Source: Zasmidium citrigriseum (taxonomy: Eukaryota > Ascomycota > Dothideomycetes > Mycosphaerellales > Mycosphaerellaceae). Taken from it: 64,000 bases of DNA. Below, piece after piece: positions 44,038 through 53,157 of the stretch. Every line of letters starts with the position of its first letter. The stretch's first letter is position 1. The DNA lies in NCBI GenBank assembly GCA_002786025.1, contig NHNW01000068.1, forward strand, positions 121,872 to 185,871, in the 5' to 3' direction. Made by a program: the position numbers and the translations under genes. The notes under the pieces were generated by a model. It was not told where the DNA came from and searched no databases. It worked only from the letters and a program-made list of their open reading frames with translations.

Positions 44038-45656
44038 ATGGCCGCGCCCGCCGTCGAGAACCCAGTGCCAGTGACGGGCGAGTCCAAGTCTGCACGCAAG
44101 AAGAAGGCCAAGGCAGAGGCTGCTGCTGCTTCCACCAACGGCACCGACCATGCCCCGACCGCTCTTCCAAACGATGCGTCCAAGGACAACTCCGTCATGG
44201 CTGAGGCTGACAGCGAGCATCCATACCTCAAGGAGCTGCAGAAGCAGATCCGCAACATCACCAAGAAGCTCACTGCAATGCAGCGGCTCGACTCCATCCT
44301 TGCCGAGAACCCCGGTGTGTCGCTCGATGATCTTGTCGCTCAGCGGAAGATCAACCAAGACCAGAAGGCCGCAGCCCTCAAGAAGCCCCAGCTCCAGGCT
44401 CAGCTCGCTGAGCTCGAAGAGCGTCAGGACCACTATCGCAAATTCGAGGCAGACTACCAAGTCAAGTTCAACAAGCAGCGTGACGAGCTGTCGGCACAGT
44501 TCCAGCAAGAGCTTGAGAAGGTGAAGGGAGAGGCCCGGATAGAAGCTGCATCGGCTGCATCCAACGAGCTACGAAACAAGCTGCTCCTCTTCTCGCAGTT
44601 CCTCCGGGCTGCCGCTGCCAAGCGTGCTATCGAAGAGGACGCCGATACGGATGAGAGCAGGGCATTCGAGGGAGCGTTGCTGCTGGTCTACGGCGGTGAC
44701 CAGAAGGCCGTGGATACCGTCCTCAGTCTCATCGAGGGCTCCGACGAGCGTGTGCCCAGCATCGAGGGCACTCAGCTTTCTGTCACTTGTAAGTATGATT
44801 CTGTCGAACCCTGCTCCTGTATGAGCACGTGCTTGTTCGCAGCATCACGTGCTGTGTTCCCTGTTTGGGATCAGCTACTAACACCGGTGTAGACGCCCAG
44901 GTCAAGCAGGCCTCAATCGATCACGCGCCCCCATTCCAGACCGAAGAAGCTTGGGTTGAGCAGGTTGCTGAGGCTACTGGAGGTGACATGGGCGTCGTCA
45001 GCGATCCCACCCTTGCCAACGCTAGCCTCACTGAGCTCCAGGAGCAGACGAACGGCATGTCTGGTGAAGCAATTCAGGAGCCTTCATCCGCCGCTCCAGT
45101 GTCTGCCGGCGACGTTGGAAACGTCGCTGGTGAGCGCTGGGACACTGACGCGACTGGTGCGTCTGCTGGAGCCGAGAAAGGTGGTCTGGACGACAGTTAC
45201 GAGATGATCCCACGCCCGTCTGAAGAGGTGGAGGTGCCGGCAGAGCCAAACACTGTCGCCGAGCAGCCGCAGCCGTCCACCAGCTGGGCTGATGAGCCAC
45301 AAGAAGCTGCTTTGGGCGTGGGCAACCAGGCTAGCGACGGCTGGGACATGAAGGCTGCCGGTGAAGCTGACAACAGCTGGGCAGCCGAGCCAGGTGCCTC
45401 TGCCAACGGCTGGGGCGATTCGAACGATGCTGCCGCCCCCGCCGACGACGGATTCCACCAAGTCCCAGGCCGTAACCGGGGCCGTGGTGGTCGCGGTCGT
45501 GGAGGAGATGGCGAGTTCCGCGGTCGCGGTGGCCGTCGTGGCAACTTTCGTGGAGGCTTCCGCGGCAACCGTGGCGATGGAGAGTTCAGAGGCCGTGGCC
45601 GTGGTCGCGGCGGTCCTCGTGGAGGTGCTGAGGGTGCTGGATCCCGCGGCTCTTAG
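44038..45656 (+). CDS. YAG7-like coiled-coil protein with RGG-box C terminus
   Basis: Exons 44038-44788 and 44893-45656 (104-bp intron with a textbook TACTAAC branch at 44876-44882) give 504 residues. The N terminus is Lys/Ala-rich (SARKKKAKAEAAA). A conserved helical dimerisation block follows (HPYLKELQKQIRNITKKLTA, MQRLDSILAENPGVSLDDLV, LEERQDHYRKFEADYQVKFN). The middle is acidic with WADEP/SW repeats. The last ~65 residues are Arg/Gly repeats (GRGGRGRGGDGEFRGRGG), an RNA-binding RGG box and methylation target. The block resembles fungal YAG7-type proteins. An RNP-granule or ribosome-associated role is inference. The intron contains two CACGTG E-boxes. Confidence 0.8.
44826..44851. promoter_or_regulatory. 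Paired CACGTG E-boxes inside the YAG7-like intron
   Basis: CACGTG at 44826-44831 (within the 10-bp palindrome AGCACGTGCT) and again at 44846-44851, 20 bp apart, i.e. about two helical turns. These are bHLH (Cbf1/Pho4-type) sites in an intron that is longer than the others in the window. Confidence 0.45.
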
Positions 45657-46208
45657 GAAGACTCGTGGGCTTGAGCAGTCAGCTTCCTCCACCACTCTGC
45701 AATGATCGGCATTGCATGCTCGCTACCTGACGACGTTTAAGTCGAACAGAGCGGCGAGAAACATCGAAAAGCATGAACAGACGACCTTCATTTCTGCGTT
45801 CGAGCATTCAGCATGGGTACAACGGGTAAACAGGGGGGTCAACGGGAACGAATCAATGTACAACAAAAAGAACGACATGGACCATCTGACGGCACTTCTT
45901 GCTGCAAGATGAGATTCTTGGGTTTGTTTGGGCGCTGGCTTGCTTCGAGGGAGGAGGAGCGAGTGTACATTATCCGAAGCAGCGACTCATGACTTTTACA
46001 CGTTCTTCTTATGATAGCGTTCAAATGCAGCAAGAAGGGATGGAGTTTTATGATGAGGCAATGGCATGTATCACTGTACATTCCAGCTTCTCACGCTGCA
46101 TTCTTTTCATTCGTTGTGGTATCTTTGCTCATACAATGTCCCTTGAACGGTATTGCAACCTCTTACAACCCTCCTTCGCCCTCCTTCATCCCCTCTCCTC
46201 CCTCTTCG
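45657..46208. other. Convergent intergenic region, no gene seen
   Basis: 550 bp between the 3' ends of the YAG7-like and PEX4 genes. Frames here lack coding character. No RNA gene recognised. Confidence 0.35.
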
Positions 46209-46746
46209 TCACCGCGGCACAGCCAACAACACCGTATAAAACCTCACCAACGCCTCCGCCCCGACCAAATCCCCCTCCCTGAGCAACCTGGCCAGATCAA
46301 TGTTCAACGGACTATCCGGTTCCCCTCCCGCGCTGAGCAACTGCTGCACAGCCTCTAACGTACTGACCACCCCATACGCGGGCGTCCAACTCGTTTTGAG
46401 GAGGTCGAGACAGATTTCCCCCGTTTTGAAATTTACGTTTGGATGGCAGATGGGTGTGCGGAAGCGGATTTCGGGGGGCGTGTTGGGGTAGGTGGGTGGG
46501 AGGGAGATGGTGAGGTGGAAGCGGCCTCCTACAGCATCCCTCAAGTCAGCAAAATATCCTCAAATCCCCATCCTTTTCGTGTTTGATATAGTGGGTGTTA
46601 CCTTCATAAGCCGTCCCCTCCGGCCCCCTCAAAACCGCAACCCAATGGAACAAATCGTCCTCACTCTTCGGCTCAAGGACCGAAAGTGCTGGGGAAGGAT
46701 CGCGTTGAAAGGCGTCGAGCTCTTTGAGGAGCCGCTTGCTGGCCAT
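46209..46746 (-). CDS. PEX4: Peroxisomal ubiquitin-conjugating enzyme Pex4
   Basis: E2 enzyme that monoubiquitinates the import receptor Pex5 at the peroxisome membrane for recycling. Exons 46602-46746 and 46209-46528 (73-bp intron) give 154 residues. The UBC fold is complete: MASKRLLKELDAFQRDPSPA helix 1, FHWVAVLRGPEGTAYEGGRF (joined across the splice), PPTYPNTPPEIRF, and ICHPNVNFKTGEICLDLLKT with HPN at 77-79 and active-site Cys88, then WTPAYGVVSTLEAVQQLL. 'CHPNVNFKTGEICLDLLK.SWTPAYGV' is closest to Pex4/Ubc10 sequences. The upstream frame is open to 46842, adding 32 residues; the inner ATG matches family length. The C terminus (LVRFYTVLLAVPR) is unlike that of cytosolic E2s. Confidence 0.9.
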
Positions 46747-47346
46747 GGCTAGTGTTGCATCGCGGGATGGGCGGTGGAGAAGGCCCCAGTCTGGGTCGTG
46801 GAAGAGGGTTCGGGATAGGGTGTGATGGTGTGGTCGGTACATGGGTTAGGGCCGAGGCTGGGGTTCGGTTCGGGCCTGAGGCATCCAATGTTGTTTCCGT
46901 TCTTGGTCTATTTAATTGATGAAGAGGCATGATGGAAATGGAATTGAGGAGAGAGACGGTATTGAGCTCGAAGTGGGAGTGGTGGTACAGTTCGATGCTG
47001 TTCGGTTGTTCAAGGTTTGGTTGGTGTTTCTTTCACATGTTGACGATTTGATCGAATGACTTCCCACGTGCAGAACGCATACACGACTGGCAACCGATAT
47101 GAGCAGATCTTTCAACATTTACCTTTTGAGTCAGTGCATCCTCGAGTCTAGCTAACTCTCTTCAGGTCAAGTCGACAAATGTACAGGACACCGAACAAAG
47201 CCGTGCCGTCCTCGATCGATCGTCCGTTCAACACAAGCGCGGCACCCTCTAATTGGAGACACCCATAACACAACGTGCATAGCTCCGCCCAATGACACAA
47301 CCCTTTCTTTTAACCTCTACATTTTACAAATCTACAGTGCTCTCAC
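46747..47346. other. Intergenic region, no gene seen
   Basis: 600 bp upstream of PEX4 and downstream of the glucosidase I stop. Expected to hold the PEX4 promoter and a 3' UTR. No motif recognised. Confidence 0.35.
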
Positions 47347-49916
47347 TCATAGCTCATCATGACCCTTCTTCCCAGCAAGATCCGGCATGGCCATAATCTT
47401 CACAATCAAACTCGTCCAGCCCGTGAAATGCTGCGTTCTCTGACCCGCTCCGGTCTCAGGATTATACTGTTCCCAAGCGAATCCCGTCTCTTGGAAAGAT
47501 CGAAAGACGGTGTCGACGAGATTCTTGCGGAGGCCGCTGTACATGGTTGCTGCGCGTTTTTGTTGCGGGCCGGGGGTATGGGCGATGTTCTGGGAATTGT
47601 TAGTAAGGTTTCTTTTTGGAGGGTTGAGTGGTGAGTGGACTTACGTAGAGCTCCTTGACGATCAAATAGTTCATGTTCATCCAGACTGGGCTACGCCAGT
47701 AGTTCTCATCGGTGCCGTACAACTCGTCTTTCATGCTCAAGCTGCGGATGCCGAATGGGCTCCAGAGTTCTTCCTCGTCCGCGATGAGGTCAAGCACGTC
47801 CTTAAGGTGGGCACTATCAGGTCCCACAAGTCCGGCCATGAAAGGAAAGAGGCTTATGTAGCCCTTGTGGCAGACATGCACGCTCTCTTCGTAGTCGTCG
47901 ATTGTGGCATCGCAGTAAGCCTTATGTTCCTTTGACCAATGGAGGTCGTCGACGTTCCTGCGAATGGCTTCGGCAATCTTTGCGTACTTTGCCTCATCGT
48001 CGCTTTCACCAAGGAAGCTGGCGATGCGATGGATGTTTCTACTCATGATTCCCATCCAGCTCATGAGATCAACGTGGAGCTCACCAGGGTGAGGTGGCTG
48101 TGCACGCGGATAGTCGTCGAGTCCAGAAGTGAGGATATGTCGTGGGGTTCTGCCGCGCCATCGGTACGCTTCCTTGGAGCTGAATGCTTCTCTGTCGTAG
48201 CCTTTGATGTCGCCCCATTGAGTGCGGCGGTACCAATCAAAGTTGCGCTGCAGAAGCGGGTATAGCTGCTTGAGCCATGCCTTGACGGAGTCAGGAGTTG
48301 CGAGCACGTTGCCGGCGACATCTCCCATGGTCTGCTGGCTCAGTGTCGCGCCAGATCCAGCCTTGCCTTCGATCTTGTCGAGAAGAGCCTCAAGCACCAT
48401 GAAAAGCGTTGGCGGGTTCGCGTAGTGTGGATACTGAACCTGGAACTCTTGAGGCACCTTGCTCCTGGCTTCATGTCCGAGAATCTGCTCTCGCGGAATC
48501 CAGCCATCCTCATCCATGGTGTTGAACCACGAGCTCAGGATCTGCATGACCACCTCAGCATCCCAGTCAAGAATCGGCAACAGGTGGAAGCCCTCATCCC
48601 AGAGGAAACCGCGAGGGAAGAAAGGCCTCGATGGGATGGAAGTGTACAGCTCGTAGGGGCCTTCCAGCTTCTGTTGGTTGCGGCCACGAGCCTCCTCAGC
48701 TTCTTGCCAGAAGCCCTCATTCTCCTCCTCATATTCGGGTGCGTATGATCGATCGATGACCTGGTCACCATAGAAGTATCCGATACCGCCATACAAGTTG
48801 CTGAAAAGCGCCTTGCTGAAACCAAGGTACTTGTCGTCTTTGAACGGAGCTTGCGGCTTGTGCACTTCCAGATACTTCTCATCGAACGATTTGGTAGTAG
48901 CCTTGATGGCCTTGGTGAGATCTTCCGATGTCTTGGGAGTCGCAGTCGACGGCGTAAAGAAGATGTCAAATTCGAAAGGTCCCTCAAAAACCTTTTGAAT
49001 CATATGGAAGTTGCCCTGGCCTGGCATGTTCTGAATAGTGTACGTCTGCCATGGCGGGGGCATCTTTTCTTGGGTGTACTCTTCGATGTAGGCATCAATG
49101 GTGGTCTTCATGGAGTTGAAAATGAGGGCTGTGAAAGGAAAGAGTCAGATTATGAGATCCTACCTGAGGAGGCTTGAAGGACTTACCTTTGGCCTGCCAG
49201 AGAGCTTCCTCTGGGACCTGAACGGAGTGCACGAATGTGTGATCAAGAGGTTTGCTTTGATACGAAGCGTGTGATGTTGTAGGGTGGGTGTTCTCTTTCG
49301 ACTCGGTGATCGTGAGCTTGAAGTCTCCCAGATCACTGGTCTGTCCGTCAAGTACAACATCTCCAGTGTAGCCGAGATCTTCGGCTGCCTCAAGATCCTG
49401 AGGCTGTACAGTTCCCAGACCCTCCGCACCGACCACAAACCACACAGCCGTCTTCAAGTTGTCCCCTCCTGTTGCATATTGAACATTGGGCACAGGTTCG
49501 ACGTCGTCTCTTGGCGTGCCTTTTATCCTCGCACCCCATCCTCCTCTTCCCTCGTCAAACTTGACAAAGCTCGTCTCCAAGTCAAGGCCATTGCCCTTGT
49601 CATGCACGACCTGCACACCTCCTGTTCTCGCATCGTAGGCATCCCAGCCATACCCAGCCATGCCCTCATGTTGCTCGCAAGTGTACCGAGTGTTGCCTTG
49701 CACAGAAACGAAATCTTCCACTCGTGACCACAGCAATCCAGTGAGCACAGACTTGGGTAATCGCGGTCGCACGCCAAAGTAGAGGTTCGGTCGGTAAGGG
49801 CCCCAGAGCAAGCTGTCGTTGGAGGCTTTCGAGAAGACGGAGCTGTCGTCTGCTGCCGCCACTGCAGCTAGACCAGCGGCAAGCAACGTGCCGAAGCTCC
49901 AGTGGTTTCCCATCAT
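47347..49916 (-). CDS. CWH41: ER mannosyl-oligosaccharide glucosidase I (GH63) with HDEL tail
   Basis: Removes the terminal alpha-1,2-glucose from Glc3Man9GlcNAc2 on new glycoproteins in the ER. Exons 49187-49916, 47645-49128 and 47347-47589 (introns 58 and 55 bp) give 818 residues. The N terminus is a cleavable-type signal (MMGNHWSFGTLLAAGLAAVAAADD) directly followed by the GH63 N domain (SNDSLLWGPYRPNLYFGVRP). The catalytic barrel shows FFPRGFLWDEGFHLLPILDW and DENYWRSPVWMNMNYLIVKELY, both typical of GH63. The protein ends KKGHDEL-stop, a perfect ER retrieval signal. Yeast and animal enzymes are type II membrane proteins, so a soluble HDEL-retained form is notable. It shares a 305-bp divergent promoter with the MMTAG2-like gene. 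Confidence 0.94.
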
Positions 49917-50221
49917 TGTTGATGGGAAGTTTAAGCTTCAATTGCAGCCAGCTGCTGAATGATGTCGAGGCCACGTTGCGCGCGCTACTAAAACATTCAC
50001 TCCACTGTCCCTGCGTCCCTGCCAAGCCGGTCGGCAACTTTATTGCGGACCTCCGCGACTTTAAACTGACCCACTTTCACCTTCACATGCTCTCTGATAA
50101 CATCAACTTCAGCACATCACGAACTCTCTCGCCGCATGACCGGCCCATTAATATCACCAGGGTTCCTTCTCTAAACTGAACTACACCACACCCGTGTCAT
50201 CACTCTACACCACCACCCACC
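49917..50221. promoter_or_regulatory. Divergent promoter of glucosidase I and MMTAG2-like genes
   Basis: 305 bp between the two start codons. The MMTAG2 side ends in a CA-rich leader (CACCACCCACCATGG). No specific operator recognised. Confidence 0.4.
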
Positions 50222-50962
50222 ATGGACCTCCTCCAAACAGTCCGCAAAGAAGGCTCCCGCGGCGGCGTAAACTTCAGCTGGGACGACGTAAAATCCAGCA
50301 ACCACCGCGAAAACTACCTCGGCCACTCGCTCATGGCCCCCGTCGGCCGGTGGCAGAAAAACAAAGACCTGAACTGGTACGCCAAAGCCGACGACGCAGA
50401 GCTCACGCCCGAAGAGCGGGCGGAGAAAGAGCGCGAAGCGAAGAGAGAGGAGCTGAGGAAGGTGAAGGAGGCGGAGGAGGATGCTATGGCGCGGGCGCTG
50501 GGGTTGCCGGTGCCGGATCGGACGAATGCGAATTTGGAGCCGCTTGGTGCGGGTGGGGAGGGGAAGGTTAGTCAGAAGGAGATTAATAAGGCTTTGAGGG
50601 AGGCGCTGGGGGATGATGAGGGTGAGGAGCAGAAGGGTGTGGGGAAGAGGGAGAAGGAGGAGAGGAAGAGAGATCGAAGTCGGGATAGAAGACGGGATGG
50701 GGATCGGGAGGAGAGGAGACGGCGAAGGTCGAGGTCAAGATCGAGGGATAGGGACAGGGAGAGGAGACATAGGCACAGACACCGATCGAGGTCGAGGGAC
50801 AGAAAGCACGAGCGGAGCCGAGAGCGACGAGACGATGATCGACACAGGCGGAGACGAAGCTACGATGAGCGCTCGAGGAGTCGCGAGAGGCATAGCAGAC
50901 GGCACAGGAGCAGGTCCAGATCCCCATACGAGGACCGACGACGCCGCCGAGACGACCGATGA
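50222..50962 (+). CDS. MMTAG2-family RS-rich nuclear protein
   Basis: A single-exon frame of 246 residues. The N-terminal ~75 residues match the kinase-phosphorylation/MMTAG2 domain: [20 protein letters not shown], then [20 protein letters not shown] and [16 protein letters not shown] charged coiled region ([20 protein letters not shown]) follows. From ~residue 140 the protein is Arg/Asp/Ser-rich with [10 protein letters not shown] repeats, an RS-like tail as in splicing factors. Nuclear and RNA-processing associated by family and composition. The coding strand turns markedly G-rich from ~50440. It converges with the decarboxylase gene, leaving only 86 bp. Confidence 0.88.
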   Translation: MDLLQTVRKEGSRGGVNFSWDDVKSSNHRENYLGHSLMAPVGRWQKNKDLNWYAKADDAELTPEERAEKEREAKREELRKVKEAEEDAMARALGLPVPDRTNANLEPLGAGGEGKVSQKEINKALREALGDDEGEEQKGVGKREKEERKRDRSRDRRRDGDREERRRRRSRSRSRDRDRERRHRHRHRSRSRDRKHERSRERRDDDRHRRRRSYDERSRSRERHSRRHRSRSRSPYEDRRRRRDDR

Positions 50963-51048
50963 AGAATGGTCTTTCTGACGAGATATTATTCACAAATTCA
51001 AATGATCACCCCTTCCGGTCCAAACGCCGATCCATCCTAAAAGGTCCA

Positions 51049-52323
51049 TCATTTCGATGCGCCAACTCGCCAGCCGACTTTGACATAGGTCTCACAACAT
51101 TCATCCGTCGAATTCTTCACAAGATCTTGGTCCAACTCGACTTCGCCTTTCGGGTACAGCACAATGACTGTACTGCCTCCGTACATGAAAGCTCCCAAAC
51201 ACTGGCCGCGTGTGACTTGGGCACCTGGTTGGATCCCGGGGTTGTAGTTGATGCTGCCCACGAGCATCGCACCAACAGCTATCATGGCGACAGGCGATCC
51301 CGTTGGCGTTCGCTTGATGATCATGACCGATCGCTTGTTCTCGCAGAAAACATCCAGAGTGCCCTCCTCGTTGATGGCTTGCGGATTGACGGTATAATAC
51401 GTTCCCGGAATGGGCGTGATACTCTCAATCGTGCCCGATACAGGCGAATGCCATCGATGGTAATCTTGAGGCGCCAGACGAGCGATATTGATGGATCCTC
51501 CTTCGAACTTCTTCGCCAGGTCTTCCGAACTAAGTAACTCCTTCAAAGAAAATCCGAAGCCTTTGATCCAGTACTTCGTGGCCAGGTCGATCGTGGGATA
51601 GACCGTGAGACGACAATCGGCCGGACTGGAAATCACTCGATCGTTGTTCGGTTCCGCGATAGGACGCGCCCCTGGTTTCAGTTCGCGCGCGAAGAATTCG
51701 TTGAAAGTCTTGTACTTGGTCGGATCGGGTTCCTACACATTGATCAGCATCGAACGATCAAAGACCTCGGTGACACATGCCTTCAACTCGGCCAGACTGC
51801 TCTGTAAGTGGAAACTCTCAATAAACGGCTGAATATGTTCCTTGCTCTCCGGAGCATCGTACTGCTTGCCCATCTTGACGCTCTGATCCTTCAGCATAGC
51901 CTGTGATCGTTTCCAATGCAACATATCCTCCTGATGCGAGCCATAATAGAGGAGATGCATGCCAATCTATCACGAAAACCCCATCAGCAAGAAGATCCCA
52001 CCCACTCCCCAAGCACAACTTACCCTGACATAAATACTCATCTCCTCAAACGACTTCTCCCCCGTCGCGCGATCCACGACATAATTCCCCAAATGCCACG
52101 CGTTCTCAAAGTCCTCCAGAGAGTTGTACGGGAAGATAGCTCGGAACCAGGAGTGAGAGCGCTCTTTGGCGGGGGCCGGCGTGTGGATGTGCGAGCGCGG
52201 GTCTTCGTCGTGTTTGGTTGCTTTGTCGGTTACGGTTTGCAGGACGGCTTCTGTGGCGTCGAGGTGGGCGGTTTTGGTGAGTTTTGCGGGTGGGGGTTTT
52301 GAGGGGGAGGGTGGGGAGGACAT
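51049..52323 (-). CDS. Phosphatidylserine decarboxylase-family proenzyme
   Basis: Pyruvoyl enzyme forming phosphatidylethanolamine from phosphatidylserine; fungal relatives can also decarboxylate amino acids. Exons 52024-52323, 51781-51966 and 51049-51732 give 389 residues. Intron 1 is 57 bp GT-AG. Intron 2 (51733-51780, 48 bp) appears to be GC-AG: AAG|GCATGT to GTGTAG|GAA joins LAELK with EPDPTKYKTFNEFFAREL as the family needs. Motifs: YKTFNEFFARELKPGARPI, ISSPADCRLTVYPT, the His in YHRWHSPVSG, and YGGSTVIVLY containing the GST self-cleavage site. There is no presequence or membrane segment, so it is neither Psd1- nor C2-type Psd2-like. An alternative start at 52431 adds 36 residues. Confidence 0.88.
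51733..51780 (-). other. Probable GC-AG intron in the decarboxylase gene
   Basis: On the minus strand the exon ends GAGTTGAAG followed by GCATGTGTCA and the intron ends GCTGATCAATGTGTAG. Reading through reaches that TAG as an in-frame stop. The only GT donor that keeps the frame would make a 34-nt intron, below the sizes seen elsewhere in the window (48-104). Confidence 0.7.
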
Positions 52324-53157
52324 TGTAGGTGTAGGTTGTAGGGATATCTTAGGTCGATGTTGGTAGGATGTTTTGATGTTAGGTGTTGATATGGATTGCG
52401 AATGCTTGATGTGAAGAGGCAGGAGGGACACGCATTGAGCACGCGAGCTGGTCCCTGGTGACGTTTCCTAACGACGCTAGTGACGCCTTCTTCTGAAGCT
52501 TGGTGACAGGTGCGTTTCGGGGTTGTCTTGAATTAGGGAGGATCGTCCAACTTTTGACAGTAAGTACCATCGGGTCGAGACTTCCTTTTGCCAAGAAGCA
52601 GTTCGTTTGATGAACACCGTTTCCGATTTGAATATAGAAGATCGATTAGATCGATGAGCTTATCTCATCCATTGTGTTGACATTCCCAAGGTCATATAGC
52701 TTCACTCGTGAGCCCAAAGCCTATGTTGACCTGAAGACAATCGCCATGAGATACCCGTCAGATGGTCAGATTATGTGACAGGAATTGGAAAATGAAGTGA
52801 AGGGAAAGAAGACAGAAAGCAATAGGGAAAGAGCATCATGTCATTGCATTGCCTTGAGTGTACCTCGTCCTTTGAACTCCAGTCACATCTCAACGCCCAG
52901 CGCTAATCGACAATCATGAAGTCTCTCATCCCACTCTATATCCAAAATACTTTCAAGACCAAGGAAACAAATTCAACAAGTATTCAATGCCAAAGAATAT
53001 TCGCAACCTTCAAGACAAAGCAATCCGGCGTCGATTATTATTTTGCATTAAGGGCTCAGGGAAGCATATACACGAACATCAAAAAAGCTTTACAAAAGAT
53101 CCGCGCGCGCCGTTTTCCAGGCTCTCATCTATATCCTTTCCTTCTTCACATCATGAT
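52324..53157. other. Intergenic region, no gene called
   Basis: 830 bp between the decarboxylase start and the wall-protein stop. The final ~250 bp are AT-richer and will include the 3' UTR of the wall protein. Frames here are short or lie antisense to neighbours. No RNA gene recognised. Confidence 0.35.
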
